From Gammaproteobacteria bacterium (lineage in GTDB: Bacteria; Pseudomonadota; Gammaproteobacteria; PS1; Pseudothioglobaceae), in the NCBI GenBank assembly GCA_029941485.1, contig JAPYOZ010000026.1, positions 1-14,847 of the forward strand: DNA of 14,847 nt, read 5' to 3'. Numbering within the stretch: the stretch's first letter is position 1; each line of letters opens with the position of its first letter. The position numbers and the translations under genes are program-made. Below the pieces are notes generated by a model. That model worked only from the letters and a program-made list of their open reading frames with translations, did no database searches and was not told the origin of the DNA. Positions 1 to 6,807 of the stretch are shown here, in pieces.

Positions 1-535
1 ATTTTCAACGGTTGCACCAGACATTGACGAATCCAGAAAAAATGGTGAAACACCAAAACAACTGGTGTATCGACTGGCCGAAGAAAAGGCAGCTGAAGTT
101 GCCAAAACACAAAGCGGGCTGATTATTGCCTCAGACCAAGTGGCGACGCTGGGTAGTGGCACACAAGTTGACGATGTCATCTTAACCAAACCACGCTCGC
201 ACGAAAATGCCATCAAGCAACTTCAACAAAGTTCTGGAAATACGGTGACATTCGTTACAAGTTTGACACTTTTAAATACAAATACCAACAATATACAAAC
301 AATTGTTGAAATATTTAAAGTGGTTTTTAAGGTCTTAACCACCAAACAAATTGACAACTACCTGAAAAAAGAACAGCCTTACAACTGTGCAGGTAGTTTT
401 AAATCTGAATCATTGGGCATTAGCTTGTTTGAACGCTTAGAGGGGAACGATCCAAACACGCTGATTGGTTTGCCACTGATTCAACTCATCAAAATGCTAG
501 AAAACGAAGGTGTGGACATTCTAGAAAATCAGTAA
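1..535 (+). CDS. yceF: Maf family nucleotide pyrophosphatase, YceF type (5' truncated by window edge)
   Basis: The frame is open from base 2, so this is the 3' part of a gene: 177 residues are present and about 23 N-terminal residues are missing compared with the 194-residue E. coli YceF. The family hydrolyses non-canonical nucleotides; YceF prefers 7-methyl-GTP, giving m7GMP and pyrophosphate in the cytoplasm. Visible hallmarks are PDIDES at the start of the window, the SDQVA motif (Asp codon 134-136) in place of the ADTVV typical of the dTTP/UTP subgroup, a TKP triplet, CAGSFKSE and LFERLEGNDPNTLIGLP near the end. These last motifs match YceF much better than YhdE. The stop codon TAA (533-535) shares its last A with the mfd start (TAATG), so the two are probably co-transcribed and translationally coupled. 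The internal GTG at 65 is not the true start because the coding similarity continues upstream of it. Confidence 0.93.
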   Translation, partial: FSTVAPDIDESRKNGETPKQLVYRLAEEKAAEVAKTQSGLIIASDQVATLGSGTQVDDVILTKPRSHENAIKQLQQSSGNTVTFVTSLTLLNTNTNNIQTIVEIFKVVFKVLTTKQIDNYLKKEQPYNCAGSFKSESLGISLFERLEGNDPNTLIGLPLIQLIKMLENEGVDILENQ

Positions 536-3500
536 TGTCACAACTCTATTCACGGGATTCTACACCGTTTAAATCTGTACAAAAATTTCATTGGGGTTCA
601 CTCTACGGCAGTGCACAAGCACTCGCACTGATTGAATTTACCAAAGTGCAAGATCAAGTAGTTTTGGTGATTGCTAATGATATTGTGCATTTTAATCAAT
701 TGGTTAAATCGCTTAATTTTTATAACGATGACTTAGATATCCTCAAATTTGATAACTGGGAGGTCTTGGCTTTTGATCATTTTTCCCCACATCCGGATAT
801 CACCTCTAGCCGACTCAGTACGCTCGCCAAATTGCCAAGCCTAACCAAGGGCATTGTTATCACTACGCTGGAGTCTTTGTCTCAACAGCTATGTCCATTA
901 GAATTTAGTCAAAAATACAGTTTTAGCCTGCAAACAGGTGATGTAATCGACACCCATAGCTTCGCTGAAAAATTACTAAAAATTGGTTATAACCGCGTCA
1001 CTACAGTAATGGAGCATGGTGAGTTTAGTGTTAAAGGCTCACTGATTGATTTGTACCCAATGGGGACAAAGTCCCCTTATCGACTTGATTTGTTCGATCA
1101 AGAAATCGACTCTATTCGTACTTTTGATACCTCGACACAGCGATCAGTCGATGTAACCAACGCCCTTTCCTTATTGCCAGCCAGAGAGTTCGCAACCGAT
1201 GCGCAAAGCCTTAAGATTTTTAAACAAAACTATTTAAGTGTTTTTAATCGCTCGGATGACTTTATCTATACTGAAGTCAGTGAATCACGCCTCCCTGGTG
1301 GTATTGAGTTCTATTCATCCTTATTTTTTACCCAGACCAACACCTTATTTGATTATTTAGCAGACAACACTATTGTTGCGCATTATCAAGGCTTTAGTGA
1401 TTTAGCCGATACAACCTTCGCTGAAATTCAGGATAGACATCAGCAAGCCAGTCATAATTTAGATAGACCGCCGTTGCCACTTCAGCAAGTATTTTTAAGC
1501 AAAGAACAATTGTTTAGCCAAATTAAGCAACGACAACAGCTGGTCATTGGCACTTCAAAATTAGAAGAAAAATCGGGCAAACTGAACTTTGCTAGCAAGC
1601 TGTTACCGCCTTTAAATATTGACGCTCAAGCCAAGCATCCACTGGCCAAATTTTTAAATTTCAATAAAAAATTCAACGGCAAGATACTCATTGTTTGTGA
1701 ATCAGAAGGTCGGCAAAGTGTACTGACTGACTTGCTCAATAATCATGATTTGGCGCCAATTAACATTGATCATTGGCAAGCATTCACACAGGGTGAGAAA
1801 ACACTCTACATTACCAATGCCGATCTTAGTGATGGCTTGCTCACAAAAGATATTGCTGTTATCACCGAGGTCAATTTATTTGGTGCAGATGTAGTCAAAC
1901 AACAAAGACGTCGTCGCGCAAAACACAAAGATTTTGACGAGGCGATTAAATCCCTAGTAGAAATTCAAACTGGTGATCCGATTGTGCACGAGAGTTATGG
2001 TGTGGGCCGTTATCTGGGTTTAAAAACCCAAACTTTTGACGACTTAGCACAAGATTTCTTAATGCTAGAATACGCCAACGGCTCTAAGCTTATGGTGCCA
2101 ATGACTTCGCTCAACTTAATTTCTCGTTATTCAGGCGCATCCCCAGACAGCGCACCTTTGCACAAACTTGGCACCAACCAATGGACCAAAGCCAAGCAAA
2201 AAGCCCATGAAGCTTTGCACGATATTGCCGCTGAATTATTAGAAATTTACGCCAAGCGACAATCACAAACTGGCTTTGCTTTCCCAGAGCCAAGTGATGC
2301 CTATGCCTCTTTTGTGTCAAGCTTTCCATTTGAAGAAACCCCAGATCAACTCAAAACCATGGGTGAGGTTTTGGCTGATATGCAATCCAGACGACCAATG
2401 GATCGACTGGTGTGTGGTGATGTTGGCTTTGGTAAAACTGAAATCGCCATGCGCGCTGCATTTTTAGCAGTAGAGTCTGGCAAACAAGTGGCAATATTGG
2501 TGCCCACCACACTCTTAGCTAATCAACACTTACAATCATTCAAAGATCGCTTTATCAATTACCCCATTGAGATTGCTGCACTCTCACGATTTCAAACACC
2601 TAAAGAGCAAACAAAAATTAAGCAACAATTACTCGATGGCAAAATCGATATTGTAATCGGCACACACAAGCTTATTCAAGGCAGTATTAAATACCAAGAT
2701 TTAGGCTTGGTTATTATTGATGAAGAGCATCGATTTGGTGTTAAACAAAAAGAAACTTTGAAGAAGATTCGTGGGCAAAGTGATATCCTTACTATGACTG
2801 CTACGCCAATTCCACGCACATTAAACATGGCGCTTGGATCACTCAGAGAGTTGTCTATCATCGCCACGCCACCGCAAGGGCGCAGTGCAATCCAAACCTT
2901 TGTTAATGAATGGAATGATGACACCATTAAAGAAGCTTGCTCTCGAGAACTGCATCGTGGCGGTCAAATATTTGTACTACACAATGACATCGATTCGATC
3001 GACAACATGGCAGAAAATCTAAAAACCTTAATGCCAAATATTCATGTACGCATCGCTCACGGGCAAATGCCAAGTAGAGAACTAGAACGCATCATGAGTG
3101 ATTTTTACCATGGTCGTTTTCAAATCTTGGTGTGCACCACCATTATCGAAACTGGTATTGACATCCCTAATGCCAACACCATTATTATTAATAATGCGCA
3201 AAACTTTGGTCTCGCGCAACTACACCAGCTGCGCGGGCGCGTGGGTCGATCACACCATCGAGCGTATGCTTATTTGGTAATCAAATCACACCAATCACTC
3301 AGTGCCAATGCTAAAAAACGCCTAGATGCTATTGAATCTTTAGAAGAGCTTGGCGCAGGCTTTATGTTGGCTAATCATGATTTGGAAATCCGCGGTGCGG
3401 GCGATTTACTTGGTGATAACCAATCAGGAAAAATTAGTGAGATTGGTTTTAATTTGTATCATGATTTACTCAAGCGTACTATTGATGCGATGCGCGCCGG

Positions 3501-3966
3501 CAAAAAAATCAACCTCGATGATCCCATCAACCATGAAATTGAGATTGATACAGGCCTTGCCTGTATCATTCCTGAAACTTATCTTGGTGATGTACACGAG
3601 CGCTTAGTCTTATATAAGCGTATTGCCAATGCCAAAAATAATGACGAATTAAAAGACTTACAAATCGAGATGATTGATCGTTTTGGCTTGTTGCTAGGTT
3701 CAACCAAAAACTTATTTGCTGCCACACGGCTCAAACTTTTTTCGGAAAAAATCGGAATTGATAAAATTTCAATCTACGATGACAAAACACACCTTACTTT
3801 TGGCAAGAAAACCACGGTTGAACCCATTAAAATCATCAATCTAATCCAAAAACAGCCTCAAACTTACCAATTAAAAGGGCAAAATCAACTTATTTACAAT
3901 GAGACCATGCCTGAAGACATTAGGCGAATCGAGTTAGTAGAAAATTTACTAAAAAACCTAAATTAG
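535..3966 (+). CDS. mfd: transcription-repair coupling factor Mfd
   Basis: Mfd is a DNA translocase that removes RNA polymerase stalled at lesions and recruits UvrA for nucleotide excision repair. The product is 1143 residues against 1148 in E. coli, so it is complete. The N-terminal UvrB-like module contains a DNWEVLAFDHFSPH segment starting at residue 73, followed by DITSSRLSTL. The RNA-polymerase-interaction/tudor-like region begins near residue 480 (DPIVHESYGVGRYLGL). The RecG-like motor has Walker A GDVGFGKT (628-635, Lys634), the DEEH box (729-732), TMTATPIPRT (753-762) and motif VI QLRGRVGR (898-905). The C-terminal autoinhibitory domain follows from about residue 990. The ATG overlaps the yceF stop and has no convincing Shine-Dalgarno sequence, which fits translational coupling. 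The 3' end overlaps the end of the convergent membrane protein gene by 9 bp. Confidence 0.98.
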   Translation: MSQLYSRDSTPFKSVQKFHWGSLYGSAQALALIEFTKVQDQVVLVIANDIVHFNQLVKSLNFYNDDLDILKFDNWEVLAFDHFSPHPDITSSRLSTLAKLPSLTKGIVITTLESLSQQLCPLEFSQKYSFSLQTGDVIDTHSFAEKLLKIGYNRVTTVMEHGEFSVKGSLIDLYPMGTKSPYRLDLFDQEIDSIRTFDTSTQRSVDVTNALSLLPAREFATDAQSLKIFKQNYLSVFNRSDDFIYTEVSESRLPGGIEFYSSLFFTQTNTLFDYLADNTIVAHYQGFSDLADTTFAEIQDRHQQASHNLDRPPLPLQQVFLSKEQLFSQIKQRQQLVIGTSKLEEKSGKLNFASKLLPPLNIDAQAKHPLAKFLNFNKKFNGKILIVCESEGRQSVLTDLLNNHDLAPINIDHWQAFTQGEKTLYITNADLSDGLLTKDIAVITEVNLFGADVVKQQRRRRAKHKDFDEAIKSLVEIQTGDPIVHESYGVGRYLGLKTQTFDDLAQDFLMLEYANGSKLMVPMTSLNLISRYSGASPDSAPLHKLGTNQWTKAKQKAHEALHDIAAELLEIYAKRQSQTGFAFPEPSDAYASFVSSFPFEETPDQLKTMGEVLADMQSRRPMDRLVCGDVGFGKTEIAMRAAFLAVESGKQVAILVPTTLLANQHLQSFKDRFINYPIEIAALSRFQTPKEQTKIKQQLLDGKIDIVIGTHKLIQGSIKYQDLGLVIIDEEHRFGVKQKETLKKIRGQSDILTMTATPIPRTLNMALGSLRELSIIATPPQGRSAIQTFVNEWNDDTIKEACSRELHRGGQIFVLHNDIDSIDNMAENLKTLMPNIHVRIAHGQMPSRELERIMSDFYHGRFQILVCTTIIETGIDIPNANTIIINNAQNFGLAQLHQLRGRVGRSHHRAYAYLVIKSHQSLSANAKKRLDAIESLEELGAGFMLANHDLEIRGAGDLLGDNQSGKISEIGFNLYHDLLKRTIDAMRAGKKINLDDPINHEIEIDTGLACIIPETYLGDVHERLVLYKRIANAKNNDELKDLQIEMIDRFGLLLGSTKNLFAATRLKLFSEKIGIDKISIYDDKTHLTFGKKTTVEPIKIINLIQKQPQTYQLKGQNQLIYNETMPEDIRRIELVENLLKNLN

Positions 3967-4503
3967 CTTATTTTTAACTAATAATGGTGTAAAAATCTTA
4001 ATGGCGACATAAATAAAGACAATACCGCCAATAATGTCACCCAATAGATAAGACTGAACAAAAGCAACAGGATTGCTAATAACTGCTTCGTTGATTGGGT
4101 AGATGAAAAATTTTGTCAAGGTGCTAATCAGTGAGGTCAAAATAACTAAAAATACAACGTGAGCAAAGTTAATTTTTCCAGAATCAAAAAAGTCCGATAA
4201 ATGAAAAGCCCTCATCATCACAATGGCAACAATCGGTGCTAAGCTAGTAATCAATCTCCCCATCCAACTATAAACAGAAACTGCATCAAAAGAGCCTTTT
4301 AAAATAATGGTCGCTAACGCAAATCCTAAAAAAACACCAAAAAATGTTTTAAAGCCAAATAATAAATACGACAGTATGCTAGCACCAATCGGCAGCCATA
4401 AGTAATTACCAATGGATAAATCCGTGTAATCAAATGGCGCGATAACCATTCTGGCAATAAATACAGTTAAAAAAGCAACCAAATTATGTTGAATAAACTG
4501 CAT
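3958..4503 (-). CDS. orphan MASE1-like integral membrane protein
   Basis: This 181-residue, very hydrophobic protein has about six predicted membrane helices, near residues 7-22, 34-50, 52-69, 80-98, 113-133 and 147-172. It resembles the MASE1 membrane-sensor domain: a WLPIG motif (36-40) followed by LLFGFKTFFGVFLG (47-60), and LGDIIGG (154-160) near the last helix, similar to the WLGDxxG motif of that family. MASE1 normally sits in front of histidine kinase, GGDEF or EAL domains; here no output domain follows, so this would be a stand-alone sensor-like or transporter-like protein. The assignment is by recalled motif resemblance only. The ATG at 4503 has no clear Shine-Dalgarno sequence; a TAGAAT hexamer (4532-4537) upstream could be its -10. 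The gene is tail-to-tail with mfd, overlapping it by 9 bp, and has the same orientation as the two small regulators upstream. Confidence 0.6.
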   Translation of the reverse strand: MQFIQHNLVAFLTVFIARMVIAPFDYTDLSIGNYLWLPIGASILSYLLFGFKTFFGVFLGFALATIILKGSFDAVSVYSWMGRLITSLAPIVAIVMMRAFHLSDFFDSGKINFAHVVFLVILTSLISTLTKFFIYPINEAVISNPVAFVQSYLLGDIIGGIVFIYVAIKIFTPLLVKNKLI

Positions 4504-4588
4504 CAGATACTAAAGACATTAACGTGCATTTATTCTAAGTTGTAAAGCAATGCTGTGTGGAAGGAGTAATGAAAAAACTAATGAATTT

Positions 4589-4870
4589 TTACTTGTTATA
4601 ACTCAATAACATTGAGCGCTTATCAGCGCTTGATTGATTAGCGCTAATCATTTTTTCAGCAAGTAACGTGCCAACCGCTCTCTTGATGGTTGATAAAGAA
4701 TATTTTAAAAAATACTGGTGTTTGGTAATGGCAGTAATGTTAGCGTCTTTCGTGTGTATAACAAACTCTAATACTGCTCTTTCAACTTCGGATAATTTAT
4801 CAAAACCCAATTCACGCTCATACGCATCCAGTGATTTTCTAAGTTCAAATAATTTTTCTAAAGTTCCCAT
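4589..4870 (-). CDS. minimal winged-helix (MarR-like) DNA-binding protein, copy A
   Basis: Starting at ATG 4870, the product has 93 residues. It opens with an amphipathic helix (LFELRKSLDAYERELGF), then LSEVERAVLEFVIH, a helix-turn-helix-like stretch ending in YSLSTIKRAVGTLLAEKMI and a short wing ending in DKRSMLLS. This follows the order of a MarR-type core (recognition helix, then a wing with a D-R/K-R turn) but lacks the long dimerisation helices of 140-150-residue MarR proteins. It is a paralogue of the gene at 5016-5303: a hand alignment without gaps gives 43 identities over 93 positions. A longer TTG start at 4900 is unlikely because the TATAAT -10 at 4906-4911 would start transcription near that codon, leaving no ribosome-binding site. 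The target is unknown; self-regulation or control of the adjacent membrane protein is inference. Confidence 0.65.
   Translation of the reverse strand: MGTLEKLFELRKSLDAYERELGFDKLSEVERAVLEFVIHTKDANITAITKHQYFLKYSLSTIKRAVGTLLAEKMISANQSSADKRSMLLSYNK
4615..4650. repeat. AGCGCT palindrome cluster in the 3' end of gene A
   Basis: Three AGCGCT copies (4615-4620, 4625-4630, 4640-4645). The first two can pair as a stem with loop TATC; the third is the centre of a perfect 16-bp palindrome TGATTAGCGCTAATCA (4635-4650), followed on the plus strand by six T. All lie within the coding sequence of gene A. Confidence 0.7.
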
Positions 4871-4886
4871 TTTCAACACCCAGTAA

Positions 4887-4904
4887 GAATTTAATAACAA
4901 ATTC
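4887..4904. promoter_or_regulatory. candidate operator dyad at the start of gene A
   Basis: Perfect inverted repeat GAATTT-N6-AAATTC (4887-4892 and 4899-4904), lying just downstream of the -10 box and over the predicted transcript start. Size and position suit a dimeric winged-helix repressor, but AT-rich DNA makes such dyads fairly common. Confidence 0.3.
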
Positions 4905-4905
4905 T

Positions 4906-4911
4906 ATTATA
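4906..4911 (-). promoter_or_regulatory. -10 box of mini winged-helix gene A
   Basis: An exact TATAAT on the minus strand, 35 nt upstream of the ATG at 4870. No good -35 hexamer is visible at 16-18 bp. Expected transcript start is near 4899. Confidence 0.5.
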
Positions 4912-5015
4912 ACTTTAAATTCACTCTATTTTCTAAAAACAAACCAAATGCTTTCAATAAGGCAACAACAAAAGCGATTGTATTACCTTCAACGAGTTTT
5001 ATTATGGAAAGATTT

Positions 5016-5303
5016 TTAACTATTCAAACAAAAAGATAAAAAGAATTCGCGTTTGTCTTTGTTTGATTGTTCTGATCGAATTACTCTTGACGAGAGTAAT
5101 TTAGACACTACTCTGTTGATGGTTGATAATGAATAACCTTGGAAGTAAGAATGTTTCAATATATTTGAGATGGTGGTTTTCTTTTGATTAACAATGAATT
5201 CCAAAACACTGCGTTCAATGTCAGAATAGTCGTTAATGCCAAGTGCAGTCTCATATTCATGTAACGCTTCTCTCAGTTTAAACAATCGATCTAATGCTTC
5301 CAT
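5016..5303 (-). CDS. minimal winged-helix (MarR-like) DNA-binding protein, copy B
   Basis: From ATG 5303 the product has 95 residues. It shares with copy A the N-terminal helix (LFKLREALHEYETALGI), the ERSVLEFIV helix, the YSLSTINRVVSKLL putative recognition helix and a short wing with DKREFFLS. No known gene name comes to mind; a helix-turn-helix transcriptional regulator of MarR-like fold is the best description. The gene is divergent from HU, with 208 bp between the two start codons. A longer TTG start at 5330 is rejected because the TATAAT at 5336-5341 places the transcript start about there. Only a weak purine stretch precedes the ATG. Copy A lies 145 bp downstream, behind its own promoter, so the pair is a tandem duplication with duplicated control regions rather than a two-gene operon by necessity. 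Confidence 0.65.
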   Translation of the reverse strand: MEALDRLFKLREALHEYETALGINDYSDIERSVLEFIVNQKKTTISNILKHSYFQGYSLSTINRVVSKLLSSRVIRSEQSNKDKREFFLSFCLNS

Positions 5304-5335
5304 AATTACAATCCAAACTAATTTAATCAAAAACC

Positions 5336-5341
5336 ATTATA
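5336..5341 (-). promoter_or_regulatory. -10 box of mini winged-helix gene B
   Basis: An exact TATAAT on the minus strand, 32 nt upstream of the ATG at 5303, with no clear -35. The segment from here to the ATG resembles that of gene A: both contain AATTTAAT (4888-4895 and 5320-5327 in plus-strand reading) at nearly the same distance from the ATG. Confidence 0.5.
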
Positions 5342-5355
5342 CAACATAGTATTGT
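5341..5355. promoter_or_regulatory. candidate operator dyad in gene B promoter
   Basis: Imperfect 15-bp dyad ACAACATAGTATTGT (ACAA/TTGT outer arms plus one matched inner pair) in the spacer upstream of the gene B -10. Size fits MarR-type operators; support is weak. Confidence 0.22.
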
Positions 5356-5358
5356 GAT

Positions 5359-5383
5359 AAACATACATCAAAAAAACATACAT
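5359..5383. repeat. direct repeat AAACATACAT x2 between divergent promoters
   Basis: Two exact copies of AAACATACAT at 5359-5368 and 5374-5383, 15 bp start to start, in the region between the gene B promoter and the HU promoter. Could be a protein-binding element for either gene; function unknown. Confidence 0.6.
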
Positions 5384-5395
5384 AAAGAACAATCA

Positions 5396-5404
5396 TGCTA
5401 TAAT
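5396..5404 (+). promoter_or_regulatory. extended -10 promoter of HU
   Basis: TGC followed by TATAAT (5399-5404) forms an extended -10 element, which explains the absence of a recognisable -35. Transcription would start near 5411, giving a leader of about 100 nt before the HU ATG. The leader has two similar CCAAG-pyrimidine stretches (about 5430 and 5471) but no convincing stable hairpin. Confidence 0.7.
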
Positions 5405-5511
5405 CAGTGTCAATCTTAGTGTGCTCAATCCAAGTTTTTCTTTTATTTCCTCAATAGAAGTTACCACACACCAAGATTTTTCAATACAAAAAACAACTTA
5501 TAGGAAATACT

Positions 5512-5784
5512 ATGAACAAATCAGAATTAATCGATGCAATTGCATCAGCAGCAAACCTTTCAAAAGCAGATGCAGGTAGAGCATTAAATGCAACCACAGG
5601 TGCTATTACTAACGCAATGGCAAAAGGCGATGGCGTACAACTAACTGGCTTTGGTAGTTTTGTGGTTAGAGATCGTGCAGCACGCATGGGTCGTAACCCA
5701 CAAACCGGTGCCACCATTCAAATTAAAGCTTCTAAAGTAGCGGCATTTAAAGCGGGTAAAGCTTTAAAAGAAGCGGTTAACTAA
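5512..5784 (+). CDS. hupB: DNA-binding protein HU (HU-beta type)
   Basis: HU is a small dimeric nucleoid protein that bends DNA and binds nicked, gapped or kinked DNA. The 90-residue length is exactly that of the family. The N-terminal helical part (MNKSELIDAIA) is followed by GFGSF (46-50), the DNA-binding arm RNPQTG (61-66) with the intercalating Pro63, and a lysine-rich C-terminal helix. The sequence has the HU pattern rather than the IHF alpha or beta patterns. A good Shine-Dalgarno sequence (AGGAA, 5502-5506) sits 5 nt before the ATG. The gene is monocistronic: an extended -10 promoter lies about 110 nt upstream and a strong hairpin terminator follows the stop. It is not next to lon, its usual partner in enterobacteria. 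Confidence 0.97.
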   Translation: MNKSELIDAIASAANLSKADAGRALNATTGAITNAMAKGDGVQLTGFGSFVVRDRAARMGRNPQTGATIQIKASKVAAFKAGKALKEAVN

Positions 5785-5802
5785 AGTAATATTCTTCTTA
5801 AT

Positions 5803-5828
5803 AAAAAAGCGCCAATTGGTGCTTTTTT
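5803..5828. terminator. bidirectional rho-independent terminator (HU / pfkB-type kinase)
   Basis: The sequence reads AAAAAAGCGCC-AATT-GGTGCTTTTTT: a stem of GC-rich core (with one G-U pair) flanked by A and T runs, so it works on both strands. It lies 18 nt after the HU stop and 21 nt after the end of the leftward operon. Confidence 0.85.
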
Positions 5829-5849
5829 ATTGTCTTAAGTAATACCAAC

Positions 5850-6791
5850 CTAAAACAAAGATTCGCCATAGCTTTGCTGATACAACTGCTCGATTTTTTC
5901 CAAATCAAACTGATGATTCTGCGTGCCCAAATGCGCAATTTTAATTGCGCCTAATAATCCCGCCAACTGCCCAGTGGTTTTCCAGCTCATATCATTCATT
6001 AACCCATACAACAAACCTGCACGATAGGCATCACCACAACCAGTGGGATCTTGAGTAGAATCTGCTTTTGCAGGTGCAACGTTAATCACTTTACCGTTGG
6101 TATGGATTTCAGAGCCCTCGCCGCCTTTAGTAATAATAAACGCTTCAACTTTAGCGGCGATATCCTCTAAATCCAGTCCGGTCTTGTCTTGTAACATTTG
6201 TGATTCGTAATCATTAACAGCAACAAAGGTTGCCTGCTCAATAAAGGTAATCAATTCCTCTCCTGAGAACATAGGCATCCCTTGCCCCGGATCGAAGATG
6301 AATGGGATGTTCGCTTCATAAAACTGCTGTGCGTGTTCAATCATTCCATCGCGCCCGTCGGGAGAGACAATACCAATGTCAGCATTACTCACATCGGATA
6401 CTTTATTTTGATGCGACTCACTCATTGCTCCGGGATGGAAGGCTGTAATTTGATTGTCGTCCATGTCAGTAGTAATGAACGCCTGACCGGTGTAAGAATT
6501 TTCAATCACTTTCACGTGCGTAGTATTCATGTGATGTTGTTCCATCCAACTAAGGTATGGTGCAAAATCCTCTCCCACAGTCGCCATAGGTATTGAACTA
6601 GCGCCCAATAAATGCAAATTATAAGCGATATTACCCGCACAACCGCCAAACTCTTTGCGCATCGTTGGCACTAAAAATGACACATTGAGCATGTGCACTT
6701 TATCTGGCAAGATATGGTTTTTAAAATGATCGTGAAAGACCATGATTGAATCAAAGGCGTACGAACCACAAATCAAAGCTGTTTTTGACAT
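5850..6791 (-). CDS. PfkB-family kinase, probable adenosine/nucleoside kinase
   Basis: This 313-residue protein belongs to the ribokinase/PfkB superfamily, which phosphorylates sugars or nucleosides with ATP. The N-terminal GG motif is visible as EFGGCAGNIAYNL (residues 47-59), and the C-terminal signature DPTGCGDAYRAG starts at Asp248, with Asp254 as the expected catalytic base. The opening (GSYAFDSIMVF) and the HILPDK stretch are typical of a proteobacterial subgroup usually annotated as adenosine kinase or carbohydrate kinase; salvage of adenosine to AMP is the likeliest role but the substrate cannot be read from sequence. It has a good Shine-Dalgarno sequence (AGGAG, 6800-6804 on the opposite strand) and starts 16 nt after the ispH stop, so it is the last gene of the hemE operon. 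A shared hairpin terminator follows at 5803-5828. Confidence 0.85.
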   Translation of the reverse strand: MSKTALICGSYAFDSIMVFHDHFKNHILPDKVHMLNVSFLVPTMRKEFGGCAGNIAYNLHLLGASSIPMATVGEDFAPYLSWMEQHHMNTTHVKVIENSYTGQAFITTDMDDNQITAFHPGAMSESHQNKVSDVSNADIGIVSPDGRDGMIEHAQQFYEANIPFIFDPGQGMPMFSGEELITFIEQATFVAVNDYESQMLQDKTGLDLEDIAAKVEAFIITKGGEGSEIHTNGKVINVAPAKADSTQDPTGCGDAYRAGLLYGLMNDMSWKTTGQLAGLLGAIKIAHLGTQNHQFDLEKIEQLYQQSYGESLF

Positions 6792-6807
6792 TTTATTTTC
6801 TCCTAGT

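Noticed and set aside
4871..4900. TTG start at 4900 for mini winged-helix gene A, and the equivalent TTG at 5330 for gene B
   Set aside because: Both codons sit at the expected transcript start behind TATAAT boxes, and the two paralogues align from the internal ATG codons onward.
3958..5303. Toxin-antitoxin or defence module made of the membrane protein and the two small genes
   Set aside because: No toxin fold, nuclease, NTPase or effector motif is visible, and the two small proteins are paralogues rather than a toxin-antitoxin pair.
5405..5511. Riboswitch or autoregulatory RNA in the HU leader
   Set aside because: The leader is AT-rich with only short CCAAG-like repeats; I could not find a stable stem or a known riboswitch core.
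6282..6596. Plus-strand open frame of 104 codons opposite the PfkB kinase gene
   Set aside because: It is antisense to a gene with full family conservation, has no domain-like sequence and is explained by codon use of the real gene. Similar frames opposite ispH, trpA, accD and ccoI were dropped for the same reason.
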